In this document: piece by piece, positions 51,613 to 63,318 of the stretch
How positions within the stretch are numbered: the stretch's first letter is position 1
How the letters are laid out: each line of letters begins with the position of its first letter
Assembly (NCBI GenBank): GCA_037953745.1
Contig: JBAKBP010003226.1
Coordinates: 93,780 to 157,779, forward strand
Origin: Lithodes maja
Lineage: Eukaryota > Arthropoda > Malacostraca > Decapoda > Lithodidae
DNA: 64,000 bases
Reading direction: 5' to 3'
Notes under the pieces: model-generated
What the model was told of the DNA's origin: nothing
What the model saw: the letters and a program-made list of their open reading frames with translations, nothing else
Databases searched by the model: none
Translations under genes and position numbers: made by a program

Positions 51613-53026
51613 ATCAGTGCCTCGATACTATATTTCTATGATAAAGTGTTTTCCCTGTGCCTTGTAATCCATGCTATTCTATGACCAAAGTGATTGCTAT
51701 AGCCGCATTTTCCTTTACCATCATTATCTCCGATAGACTGGAAATGGTGTCGTATTTCACACCCAAATGCCATAAAAGGGTGTCCAATATCAAGCCAACT
51801 CAACCCTGCTCCTACACAGGCTTGAGGAAGTGAACAACTGGGTTTAAGTCAATCCGATTCGGGCTTTACGTATAAAACTGTAAGCAAGTCATCATATTTC
51901 ACTGGCGAGTGTTAACAAAATATATCTATCTAAATGTAGTCTAAAATTAACCCTCCCGCATCCCCTAACTTAAATTGATTGAAAAACATCAGCCCTTCTT
52001 TATTTTGCCATGAAATACCAGGCTGGGCAAGTTTTCGAAGCCTTGTGTTTTTCTGTATTTTCATCCACCAGAATGCTGTTTATTGTGATGTATCATATGT
52101 CAATGGAAAGAGGAATAACTGTACTACATCATAAAAAATAAAAAAAAAAAAAAATGCAATATGTAAGTGTAAACGACTCCGGAATAAAAGTTTTTCCCGG
52201 GCAATTGTCTTCATACCATCCTATCTCGAAATTGTGAGTGATGACCATATATTTTTATTTGCTCAAATAATAGTATTTTTTCTCTTCTTTCCAAATCTGA
52301 AAACAGAAATTGTCTATCTTCAATAGTTTTCAAGCAGTGACTGAAAACAAAAAAAGTATGACTTTGCATGATATGGTTTATAACATTTTCGAATTATTTC
52401 GTTGTTACGATGTCTATGGTTCTAAATGTAGGCTGTATGAATACAGCAGATAATGCTGAAGAGAATAAAAGAAACTAGAAGTTCCTACGACAAATACTTT
52501 TTGCTCTATGAATATTTGAAATGAAGAGCCAAAATGCAAATATTTACGCTTCACTCGTCCCCTTTCCGCCGACGCTAGCCGGGTTCCGAGCTGTTCCCCA
52601 CCTCGGCGTTGCTTTATTTGCTGGGATACGTAAATAACTGTTTATATCACCGTAATCGGAAAATTATGCTCTTTCTAATGATGAAAACCAAAATAATATA
52701 GCGTAATTGGTTCGCGAGCTATGCGCAATTGTTTCCATGCATTGTTATTGTTATGTAAATATATGAGAATGTTTATACAATTGTATATATTTGCCACAAT
52801 GTACAACACTTTTATATAATTTTCCTTGCCAATAATTGTATAATGTTCATAGAACACATGTCAGTAATGAAGGTTGTCAATTTTACTTACCTGGTAGGGC
52901 CACAACCCTTTCCAACAAGAAGGGAAATGGCTCCTGGGTTGACAGTGAAAAAACAAAACGAGAAAGCCAGGTTATCTTCAAGTAATAAATTCAGAAATAA
53001 TTCTATTGTACACACAAATAAAGTAA
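51613..53026. other. Unassigned AT-rich interval
   Basis: About 1.4 kb with no gene, RNA or element that I can support. Confidence 0.5.
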
Positions 53027-53036
53027 TATATATATA

Positions 53037-53073
<37 letters not shown>

Positions 53074-53121
53074 AGGTGTCAAACAAAATATAATGAAAGG
53101 TAACAAAAATGTGTGTATGTG

Positions 53122-53183
<62 letters not shown>

Positions 53184-53434
53184 CAAGGTGTCATAAATAT
53201 ATACAGTATATATTTATGCGGTATATATATATATATATATATATGTATAAAATAAATAAAATAAAAATATAATAATAATATAAATACTCTATTATGGGCC
53301 TTGGGCTTGATCGGGACCTTGGGGCTGATCTGCTAGATACCCTGGGGAACAGGAATAAAAAAAAAAAAAAAAATATATATATATACCGGTATATATATAT
53401 TTTATACAGTATATAAAATATATATATATATAAA

Positions 53435-53504
<70 letters not shown>

Positions 53505-53660
53505 AATAAAATAAAAATAAATAAAAACAATAATAAATCAAATAAATAAATATATAAATAAAATAAAAATGTAATAATAATATAAATACTCGATTATGGG
53601 CCTTGGGCTTGCTCGGGACCTTGGGGCTGTTATATATATGTATAATATATATAAAATATA
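53027..53660. repeat. TA microsatellite cluster
   Basis: Long TA runs at about 53037-53070, 53124-53178, 53222-53244, 53376-53500 and 53630-53675, with AATAAA-like repeats between. A 47-bp direct repeat (53281-53327 and 53583-53629; GGGCCTTGGGCTTG core) brackets the second half. Apparent Tyr/Ile ORFs are the microsatellite read as codons. Confidence 0.9.
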
Positions 53661-53874
53661 TATATAATATACAGTATACTGTAATATAACTAAAATTACA
53701 TAGAGTAGTTACCATACTTCCTGTAAGCTTCCTGTAAGCATTCCTGTGACATCTTCGTGATTATAATGTATTTATTTCGTAGGAAGTTTTTATTGATAAA
53801 TATATTTGTCTTTCAAGCAAAAAATAGTGTAAAGCCATCAATACCTAGACAAAACTGCATCAATACTCAAGGGG

Positions 53875-54319
53875 TTAACCAAGATTCACTCCCCTCAGTC
53901 ACCAAAAGTCACAAGTAACATCTTATATACATATATAATTCGAATTATTCACTAAACACTTTCACAGGGTAGATGAAATAATCCATAATTGCCTGCCTAT
54001 AGCTAGGCATGGTGGGCCAGAGGGAGGGAGCCAAGAATTTAAAGGGCCGGGACCCTGCCTCACAGTCTGGGGGCCGGGAAACTACTGACTTAACAAAGGC
54101 CCGGGGTTGAGGGACGCTATGGGGCTGATAGATACTTCCTTTTGTAACTTACTGATGCCTAACTTACCAGTCCAAATTGCGTCAAAATCGAGTCATAAAC
54201 TTATTTTTGACAAATATTTCTAACTTACAGGTGGTATTATGACGTGATTGCGTCATACGGGTACTCTTGAGCTGGTGGCTTTATGACGCGATCGCGTCCT
54301 AAGAATGCGAGAGGGTTAA
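53875..54319. mobile_element. Possible TTAA-bounded non-coding element within the tandem unit
   Basis: TTAA at 53875-53878 and 54316-54319. The right end, inverted, reads TTAACCCTCTCGCATTC and then a palindrome with core GACGCGATCGCGTC, like the element at 41882. The right TTAA falls inside the BEL RT codons for Leu-Asn. Inverted ends do not match well, so the left boundary is doubtful. Confidence 0.4.
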
Positions 54320-55553
54320 TGACTGCCTTTACACCGGGCAATCACTAGTGCCAGATCTAGCCAAAATATTGCTGCGACTCAGAGTACACAAATATGCCTG
54401 GATAAGTGACATCGAGAAGGCCTTTCTCATGTTGAGACTTCATGAGGAAGATCGTGACTATACCCAATTTCTGTGGTCCCTTGGACTTATCTTCACCCTT
54501 ACTTTGCTACCGATTTAAGGTAGTGTTGTTCGGGGCGACTTGCTCACAGTTTCTTCTTAATGCCACGGTCATGAAACATCTTTCCATTATTGATGAGGAT
54601 CCCAAAGTTGTGGAGGCTATTAAGGAAGGTTTGTACATTGACAACTTCCAAAGAACAGGCAGTGATGAAGAGACTGTCATTAAGAGTTACTGGGATGCCC
54701 AGAGGATTATGTCTCAAGCACATTTATATCTCAGAGAGTGGGCTACCAATAGTCCTCGACTACGTGATCTTCAACAGATGGATGGTGTTGCTGCCAAAAA
54801 ACAAGTAAGAGTGAAGACATTAGAACTCTTGTTGTTACCTGACTCTGATCTGTTGACATTCAACGCTAGTCTCCCAGAGACCAGTAAGGTTACAAAGAGA
54901 GAGTGCTTAAAAGTGTCGGCACAATTGTTCGATCCACTCGGCGTACTACTGCCTGTTAAAATAAGGTCCAGATTTTGTTTACAACAATTATGGAGACTAA
55001 AACTAAATTGGGACAATCCGCTACCTGAAGACTGTAGTACCGAAAAAAATTCTAAGGATCTGGGCCTCTGCTGTTACTTTACTTGTCCTAGGAGAACGGT
55101 ATTTGCTGATTCGGTGGAGCTTCATGCATTTAGCGATGCAAGTGGTGTCGCCTACGGCACTGCAATATATTTTGTGAGCCCGGAACATAGCAGTTTGGTC
55201 ATCGCTAAATCAAAGGTCACTCCCATAAGGTCCATAACTTTACTAAGACTAGAGTTAACTGCTGCTTTGCTAGCCGCCAGAGTAATCAAATTTGTGGAGG
55301 AAGCGTATCATAACATTGAAAAGGTCAACAAAATTGTATTATGGTGCGACAGTCAGGTTACATTGCATTGGTTGCACAGCATGAAGAAGCTTCCGGTGTA
55401 TGTCGAGAAACCGAGTTGACGAAATAAACTCCCTTCTTCCGACTGTAGAATTCTGGTACGTGTCCTCTAAAGAAAACCCTAGTGATTTGCTGTATAGAGA
55501 TGTTTCGGCACAACATCTGAAATCTTCTGCATTTTAGTGGGAGGGGCCCATGT
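54316..55553 (+). pseudogene. BEL element 2 RT/RNase H, tandem copy 1
   Basis: Starts within RT motif A region (NDCLYTGQSLVPDL, SDIEKAFLMLRLHEED). A frameshift near 54515 leads to RFKVVLFGATCSQF, YIDN (about 54636), LFDPLGVLLPVKIRSRF and RNase H ELHAFSDASGVAYGTAIYF, LWCDSQVTLHW. The frame 54442-55419 is open for 325 codons and stops after EKPS. A distinct subfamily from BEL element 1. Confidence 0.8.
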
Positions 55554-56409
55554 GTAGTTACCATACTTCCTGTAAGCTTCCTGTAAGCATTCCTGTGACA
55601 TCTTCGTGATTATAATGTATTTATTTCGTAGGCAGTTTTTATTGATAAATATATTTGTCTTTCAAGCAAAAAATAGTGTAAAGCCATCAATACCTAGACA
55701 AAACTGCATCAATACTCAAGGGGTTAACCAAGATTCACTCCACTCAGTCACCAAAAGTCACAAGTAACATCTTATATACATATATAATTCGAATTATTCA
55801 CTAAACACTTTCACAGGGTAGATGAAATAATCCATAATTGCCTGCCTATAGCTAGGCATGGTGGGCCAGAGGGAGGGAGCCAAGAATTTAAAGGGCCGGG
55901 ACCCTGCCTCACAGTCTGGGGGCCGGGAAACTACTGACTTAACAAAGGCCTGGGGTTGAGGGACGCTATGGGGTTGATAGATACTTCCTTTTGTAACTTA
56001 CTGATGCCTAACTTACCAGTCCAAATTGCATCAAAATCGAGTCATAAACTTATTTTTGACGAATATTTCTAACTTACAGGTGGCATTATGACGTGATTGC
56101 GTCATACGGGTACTCTTGAGCTGGTGGCGTTATGACGCGATCGCGTCCTATGAATGCGAGAGGGTTAATGACTGCCTTTACACCGGGCAATCACTAGTGC
56201 CAGATCTAGCCAAAATATTGCTGCGACTCAGAGTACACAAATATGCCTGGATAGGTGACATTGAGAAGGCCTTTCTCATGTTGAGACTTCATGAGGAAGA
56301 TCGTGACTATACCCAATTTCTGTGGTCCCTTGGACTTATCTTCACCCTTACTTTGCTACCGATTTAAGGTAGTGTTGTTCGGGGCGACTTGCTCACAGTT
56401 TCTTCTTAA

Positions 56410-57034
56410 CCCGGGAACTGCGGGGAGACTCTTAAGAGTTCCCCCGGCGGACTGCGGGAAGACTCTTGAGAGTAAGTAAAACAAAAAATCAACTTTTGAC
56501 ATCGGAAAAAAAAAAAATATATTTTTATTTTTTTATTTTTTTATTTTTTTTTGGCCCCTGGGCCATGCAAAATCTCAGTCCTCTACCTCCCCTCCTTCCC
56601 CACTTTCCTCCTCTCCTTCAGTTATCACCTATTTTCCCTATTATTCCCTTATTCTGAGGTATATTTTCGTGCTAACATTAGCGAGTTGCAAGCAGGGTGT
56701 TGTCATCACTGATGGCAAGCGAGTGCAAGAGAGAGAGAGAGAGTATCGATCGACTGTGTCTCAGTGGCCTTGGGGGAAATTGGCGGGAAAGCAGTTTGCC
56801 TCACCCATACATTATACAACTCGCGGGCTATATCTCCGATTTTGACCATCCAAACGCTGTTTTCACTCGTTTTATTGTTGTTTCAGGTTAATACCTTTAT
56901 AATCAACCCATAATAGGCGCATATGGATAATTATTAATGCTATTAATGGTACAATGAATATTTTAGTGACGGAAACACCTCAAATACGTCAGCACAGGGG
57001 GACGTTTCCAATTACCCCATGCGCACTTGTTAGG
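56410..57034 (+). mobile_element. 625-bp TTAA-target element, copy in tandem unit 2
   Basis: Bounded by TTAA 56406-56409 and 57035-57038; copies 1 and 3 of the unit have one TTAA at this site, which proves insertion with a 4-bp duplication. Left end CCCGGGAACTGCGGGG, right end ...GCGCACTTGTTAGG: only loosely inverted. The left end has two subrepeats of a CTGCGGG-AGACTCTT-AGAGT unit. No transposase; internal (GA)n and A/T runs. Confidence 0.8.
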
Positions 57035-57970
57035 TTAATGCCACGGTCATGAAACATCTTTCCATTATTGATGAGGATCCCAAAGTTGTGGAGGCTATTA
57101 AGGAAGGTTTGTACATTGACAACTTCCAAAGAACAGGCAGTGATGAAGAGACTGTCATTAAGAGTTACTGGGATGCCCAGAGGATTATGTCTCAAGCACA
57201 TTTATATCTCAGAGAGTGGGCTACCAATAGTCCTCGACTACGTGATCTTCAACAGATGGATGGTGTTGCTGCCAAAAAACAAGTAAGAGTGAAGACATTA
57301 GAACTCTTGTTGTTACCTGACTCTGATCTGTTGACATTCAACGCTAGTCTCCCAGAGACCAGTAAGGTTACAAAGAGAGAGTGCTTAAAAGTGTCGGCAC
57401 AATTGTTCGATCCACTCGGCGTACTACTGCCTGTTAAAATAAGGTCCAGATTTTGTTTACAACAATTATGGAGACTAAAACTAAATTGGGACGATCCGCT
57501 ACCTGAAGACTGTAGTACCGAAAACAATTCTAAGGATCTGGGCCTCTGCTGTTACTTTACTTGTCCTAGGAGAACGGTATTTGCTGATTCGGTGGAGCTT
57601 CATGCATTTAGCGATGCAAGTGGTGTCGCCTACGGCACTGCAATATATTTTGTGAGCCCGGAACATAGCAGTTTGGTCATCGCTAAATCAAAGGTCACTC
57701 CCATAAGGTCCATAACTTTACTAAGACTAGAGTTAACTGCTGCTTTGCTAGCCGCCAGAGTAATCAAATTTGTGGAGGAAGCGTATCATAACATTGAAAA
57801 AGTCAACAAAATTGTATTATGGTGCGACAGTCAGGTTACATTGCATTGGTTGCACAGCATGAAGAAGCTTCCGGTGTATGTCGAGAAACCGAGTTGACGA
57901 AATAAACTCCCTTCTTCCGACTGTAGAATTCTGGTACGTGTCCTCTAAAGAAAACCCTAGTGATTTGCTG

Positions 57971-58533
57971 TTTTTTTTTTTTTTTTTTTTTTTTTTCTAT
58001 ATTCCAACTTACTCCCTCTCGGGCATAGGCTGAGAGCCTGGACATTCACAGCTGTGCAATGAGCAGTGAAGCCCGTGAGGTCTTGTTCCAGTCTAGGGAG
58101 TGAGGCATGTGAAGCACGTAGAGTACAACGAGCACCTGCCATCTTGCCTTCACATGAGGCACGGTGCTCACTCATGGTCCGAAGCGACCCCATCTCTGAA
58201 GCCACCTCGTTCCCGTGCTTCACTGTCTCATCCCCTACACTCGGACACTCACTCTTACACACACACACAACGCCACCTGTTGAGCAGCTAACTCACCAGG
58301 CATTGCACCCCTATAGCATATTTTGAATATGGGAATATTCATACAGTGCTATTTAATCAGGGAACAATGAGGGTATTTTATTAGCGTTTCGGTGGGCTTT
58401 GTGGTAATGCACTGATACTAGGTACAGCACAAATTCCATCCCAATAATATCTTCCCATTGATACATCGGGATTTGAACCCGGGACCTTTGGATTACCAGG
58501 CCAGTGGCAAGACCACTCCGCCACACCTCCCCT
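57971..58533 (-). mobile_element. tRNA-headed SINE, family 2, copy C
   Basis: Minus orientation with 26 T at 57971-57996 and the tRNA head at the right (box B complement near 58470). It interrupts BEL sequence that is uninterrupted at 55491-55494 and in copy 3. Compared with those, there is no target duplication and one or two target bases are missing. Confidence 0.85.
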
Positions 58534-59845
58534 TAGAGATGTTTCGGCACAACATCTGAAATCTTCTGCATTTTAGTGGGAGGGGCCCATGTGTAGTTAC
58601 CATACTTCCTGTAAGCTTCCTGTAAGCATTCCTGTGACATCTTCGTGATTATAATGTATTTATTTCGTAGGCAGTTTTTATTGATAAATATATTTGTCTT
58701 TCAAGCAAAAAATAGTGTAAAGCCATCAATACCTAGACAAAACTGCATCAATACTCAAGGGGTTAACCAAGATTCACTCCCCTCAGTCACCAAAAGTCAC
58801 AAGTAACATCTTATATACATATATAATTCGAATTATTCACTAAACACTTTCACAGGGTAGATGAAATAATCCATAATTGCCTGCCTATAGCTAGGCATGG
58901 TGGGCCAGAGGGAGGGAGCCAAGAATTTAAAGGGCCGGGACCCTGCCTCACAGTCTGGGGGCCGGGAAACTACTGACTTAACAAAGGCCCGGGGTTGAGG
59001 GACGCTATGGGGTTGATAGATACTTCCTTTTGTAACTTACTGATGCCTAACTTACCAGTCCAAATTGCGTCAAAATCGAGTCATAAACTTATTTTTGACG
59101 AATATTTCTAACTTAAAGGTGGCATTATGACGTGATTGCGTCATACGGGTATTCTTGAGCTGGTGGCGTTATGACGCAATCGCGTCCTAAGAATGCGAGA
59201 GGGTTAATGACTGCCTTTACACCGGGCAATCACTAGTGCCAGATCTAGCCAAAATATTGCTGCGACTCAGAGTACACAAATATGCCTGGATAAGTGACAT
59301 CGAGAAGGCCTTTCTCATGTTGAGACTTCATGAGGAAGATCATGACTATACCCAATTTCTGTGGTCCCTTGGACTTATTTTCACCCTTACTTTGCTACTG
59401 ATTTAAGGTAGTGTTGTTCGGGGCAACTTGCTCACAGTTTCTTCTTAATGCCACGGTCATGAAACATCTTTCCATTATTGATGAGGATCCCAAAGTTGTG
59501 GAGGCTATTAACCTCTGAAGTGCGCATGGGGGTAATTGGAAACGTTCCCCTGTGCTGACGTATTTGAGGTGTTTCCGTCACTAAAATATTCATTGTGCCA
59601 TTAATAGCATTAATACTTATCCATATGCGCCTATTATGGGTTGATTATAAAGGTATTAACCTGAAACAACAATAAAACGAGTGAAAACAGCGTTTGGATG
59701 GTCAAAATCGGAGATATAGCCCGCGAGTTGTATAATGTATGGGTGAGGCAAACTGCTTTCCCGCCAATTTCCCCCAAGGCCACTGAGACACAGTCGATCG
59801 ATACTCTCTCTCTCTCTCTTGCACTCGCTTGCCATCAGTGATGAC

Positions 59846-60128
59846 AACACCCTGCTTGCAACTCGCTAATGTTAGCACGAAAATATACCTCAGAATAAGG
59901 GAATAACAGGGAAAATAGGTGATCACTGAAGGAGAGGAGGAAAGTGGGGAAGGAGGGGAGGTAGAGGACTGAGATTTTGCATGGCCCAGGGGCCAAAAAA
60001 AAATAAAAAAATAAAAAAATAAAAATATATTTTTTTTTTTTCGATGTCAAAAGTTAATTTTTTTTTTCACTCACTCATAAGAGTCTCCCCGCAGTCCGCC
60101 GGGGGAACTCTTAAGAGTCTCCCCTCAG
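59846..60128. repeat. 283-bp direct repeat flanking a LINE, left copy
   Basis: From AACACCCTGCTTGC to CCCCTCAG. Near-identical to 62109-62391 apart from homopolymer length. The single-copy 625-bp relative has this segment only once, so it is a duplication caused by the LINE insertion. Confidence 0.85.
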
Positions 60129-62088
60129 ACTCTACTCCTTCATGTAAACAACAAGCAAACACTCTCATCAATCACTTCTCACATGTCAGCCACCTAAAAC
60201 CTCACAAAGACGACCGACGTGTCATCCGACGTAAGAGACAATTCCCCACAGACCCTGACTATACACCCTTCACCAATCACCAGACAAAGCATATCATCAA
60301 CAATCTCAAGCACTCACCCGCCTGTGGCCTAGACAACATAAGCAACATACACCTCAGACACCTGGGACCACAAGGCATACAAACACTCACTAACATATCA
60401 AACTACAGCTATTCACACAACACAATACCAGACATTTGGAAGCATGGTATCATCATCACATTCCCCAAACCCAACAAAGACCCCACGCTACCCTCCTCGC
60501 ACCGCCCCATCACACTCCTTTGCTCCCCCTCCAAAGTCATGGAACGCCTAGTATTACAACTAATTACACCCGACCTACCCCTAGCTCCAACACAACATGG
60601 CTTTAGACCACTGCACTCCACAAACACTCTTCTCACAGACCTTACACAAAGAGCTTTTGACGGCATCAACTCAGCTAGACCACCACACAGATCACTATTA
60701 GCCACACTCGACATTAGTAAAGCCTTCGATGCCATCCCCGCCACAACCTAACAAACAAAATCTACAACACAAACATGCACAACAACACAAAAAGGTGGCT
60801 GGCCAACTTCCTAGCAGGCAGATGTGCACACGTATCTTTTGCCGGTCAGTCATCAAAAATCAGAAACTTTCCAAACGGAGTCCCACAAGGATCCGTCCTA
60901 TCGCCGGCACTCTTCAATCTGTACATGCACGATATAACTACACCCAATACTCCCCAAATAAACTTAGCCTCCTATGCAGATGACATAACACTCACATGCA
61001 CACACCATGACCCAAGAAGAGCAACAGATCTCCTTCAACCCTATCTCAACACACTACATGGCTGGTGCACTACAAACAGACTTAATCTAGCCCCAGCCAA
61101 ATCCACCGCAACCCTGCTCACAAGCTGGACAGGTGAACACGAATACATCCCTCAACTCACCATAAACAACACACCCCTAACACATACACACACACCCAAA
61201 ATCCTAGGAGTAACATATGATACTCATATGACATTCAAACAGCACACCACAAACATTAAAAAGAAACTGACACCCAGACTTAACGCCCTCAGGTCACTTG
61301 CTCACACAAAATTTGGACACAACAAAGAAACTACCACCACAGTATATAAACAATACATAAGATCAGTAATGGAATACGCAAGCCCAGCCTGGGCTTCTAA
61401 CCTAGCTGAAACACATCATAAGACCTTACAGACGATTCAAAACAAAGCCCTGAAGATCATTACAGGCTGCACAGCTACTGCACCCACAGATCATCTACAT
61501 CAAGAAACCAAAATCCTCAAAGTCAAAGACCATCTGGACATGAGAGGCACTCAATTCCTGGCAGCAGCCTCCACGAACCAAGACCACCCACTAAACTACA
61601 TGGCAACACACCCACAGACACCAAGAAATATCAAAACAACACCCAGCACACGGTATCACACACAATTATTGTCCTCTCTCCCTCCCTGCCCACCCCGAAC
61701 CAACTTCCAGAAGCACATCCATACTCATATCTCTCGCCAATCCATCCACTCACTCACAGACAACACGCAGCTGCATGCACGACCTCCCGAAATCCATCCT
61801 TCCGAATCCTCCCTCCCTCGCGAGGACAGAGTCCACCTGGCCAGGCTGAGATGCGGACACCATCCAGCTCTCCTGAGCTATCAGAAGAGACTGGATGACT
61901 CCGTTGTCGACGCCTGCCCGGGATGTAACACAGCACCCCATACCATTAAACACATCATAGAAGACTGCATTTCACACAACCACTTACGCCAACAACACAA
62001 CCTACACTCAATGAGAGCTCTGTGGGAAAGCCCGATCGTGGCCGTGGCCTTCCTCAGGGACTCGGGGCTGTTCGGCCAGGCAGCTTAG
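60129..62088 (+). pseudogene. LINE reverse transcriptase, truncated
   Basis: First part (to 60751): HSPACGLDNISN, HRPITLLCSPSKVMERL, QHGFRPLHST, motif A DISKAFD. A frameshift near 60735 leads to the second part (to 62088): NGVPQGSVLSPALFNLYM, YADDITLTC (motif C, about 60975), ILGVTYD, YASPAWASN, then the C-terminal HLARLRCGHHP and CPGCNTAPHTIKHIIEDC (CCHC). RT catalytic Asp residues are present. The endonuclease is missing by 5' truncation. Confidence 0.8.
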
Positions 62089-62108
62089 GGAACAACAACA
62101 ACAACAAC
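60129..62108 (+). mobile_element. 5'-truncated LINE with (AAC)n tail
   Basis: 1.98 kb between the two copies of a 283-bp direct repeat. Contains RT to the C-terminus, lacks the endonuclease, and ends in seven or so AAC/ACA units (62091-62110). Jockey-like by its RT and C-terminal CCHC; the clade is unresolved. Confidence 0.8.
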
Positions 62109-62391
62109 AACACCCTGCTTGCAACTCGCTAATGTTAGCACGAAAATATACCTCAGAATAAGGGAATAACAGGGAAAATAGGTGATCACTGAAGGAGAGG
62201 AGGAAAGTGGGGAAGGAGGGGAGGTAGAGGACTGAGATTTTGCATGGCCCAGGGGCCAAAAAAAAAATAAAAAAATAAAAAAATAAAAATATATTTTTTT
62301 TTTTCGATGTCAAAAGTTAATTTTTTTTTTCACTCACTCATAAGAGTCTCCCCGCAGTCCGCCGGGGGAACTCTTAAGAGTCTCCCCTCAG
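62109..62391. repeat. 283-bp direct repeat flanking a LINE, right copy
   Basis: Partner of 59846-60128, immediately after the AAC tail. Confidence 0.85.
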
Positions 62392-63318
62392 TTCCCGGGT
62401 TAAGGAAGGTTTGTACATTGACAACCTCCAAAGAACAGGCAGTGATGAAGAGACTGTCATTAAGAGTTACTGGGATGCCCAGAGGATTATGTCTCAAGCA
62501 CATTTATATCTCAGAGAGTGGGCTACCAATAGTCCTCGACTACGTGATCTTCAACAGATGGATGGTGTTGCTGCCAAAAAACAAGTAAGAGTGAAGACAT
62601 TAGAACTCTTGTTGTTACCTGACTCTGATCTGTTGACATTCAACGCTAGTCTCCCAGAGACCAGTAAGGTTACAAAGAGAGAGTGCTTAAAAGTGTCGGC
62701 ACAATTGTTCGATCCACTCGGCGTACTACTGCCTGTTAAAATAAGGTCCAGATTTTGTTTACAACAATTATGGAGACTAAAACTAAATTGGGACGATCCG
62801 CTACCTGAAGACTATAGTACCGAAAAAAATTCTAAGGATCTGGGCCTCTGCTGTTACTTTACTTGTCCTAGGAGAACGGTATTTGCTGATTCGGTGGAGC
62901 TTCATGCATTTAGCGATGCAAGTGGTGTCGCCTACGGCACTGCAATATATTTTGTGAGCCCGGAACATAGCAGTTTGGTCATCGCTAAATCAAAGGTCAC
63001 TCCCATAAGGTCCATAACTTTACTAAGACTAGAGTTAACTGCTGCTTTGCTAGCCGCCAGATTAATCAAATTTGTGGAGGAAGCGTATCATAACATTGTA
63101 AAAGTCAACAAAATTGTATTATGGTGCGACAGTCAGGTTACATTGCATTGGTTGCACAGCATGAAGAAGCTTCCGGTGTATGTCGAGAAACCGAGTTGAC
63201 GAAATAAACTCCCTTCTTCCGACTGTAGAATTCTGGTACGTGTCCTCTAAAGAAAACCCTAGTGATTTGCTGTATAGAGATGTTTTGGCACAACATCTGA
63301 AATCTTCTGCATTTTAGT

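Larger units (their letters stand above)
53705..55553 (+). repeat. Tandem 1.85-kb segment, copy 1
   Basis: Starts GTAGTTACCATACTTCC. A 611-bp non-coding block (53705-54315) ends at TTAA, where BEL coding sequence begins in the middle of a word (NDCLYT) and runs to 55553. Copies 2 (55554-58592) and 3 (58593-63318) follow directly. Removing later insertions, their lengths are 1849, about 1847 and about 1834 bp, with few substitutions. Confidence 0.85.
55554..58592 (+). repeat. Tandem 1.85-kb segment, copy 2 (two insertions)
   Basis: Same start and end as copy 1. It contains a TTAA element (56410-57034) and SINE copy C (57971-58533); without them it is about 1847 bp. Confidence 0.85.
56165..58592 (+). 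pseudogene. BEL element 2 RT/RNase H, tandem copy 2
   Basis: Same content as copy 1: RT start 56165-56409, interrupted at TTAA by the 625-bp element, resuming at 57035 and open from 57049 to 57897 (282 codons) through YIDN and RNase H. The remainder is split by SINE copy C. Confidence 0.8.
59512..62399 (-). mobile_element. TTAA-target element, copy in tandem unit 3, opposite orientation, with nested LINE
   Basis: TTAA at 59508-59511 and 62400-62403; the empty site is seen in units 1 and 2. The sequence is the 625-bp element of unit 2 inverted (left end CCTCTGAAGTGCGCATGG, right end ...CAGTTCCCGGG), but with a LINE and a 283-bp duplication inside. Confidence 0.8.
58593..63318 (+). repeat. Tandem 1.85-kb segment, copy 3 (nested insertions)
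   Basis: Begins like copies 1 and 2. It holds a 2.9-kb nested insertion (59512-62399). It ends at TTTTAGT (63318), after which BEL sequence goes on instead of a new unit. Confidence 0.85.
59204..63318 (+). pseudogene. BEL element 2 RT/RNase H, tandem copy 3
   Basis: RT start 59204-59511, then a nested insertion at TTAA, resuming at 62400 with YIDN and open from 62411 to 63199. Same RNase H blocks as copies 1 and 2. The 3' end joins the continuing BEL Pol at 63319. Confidence 0.8.

Noticed and set aside
53191..53715. 174-codon minus-strand ORF rich in Tyr and Ile
   Set aside because: It is the TA microsatellite read as TAT/ATA codons; no protein signature.
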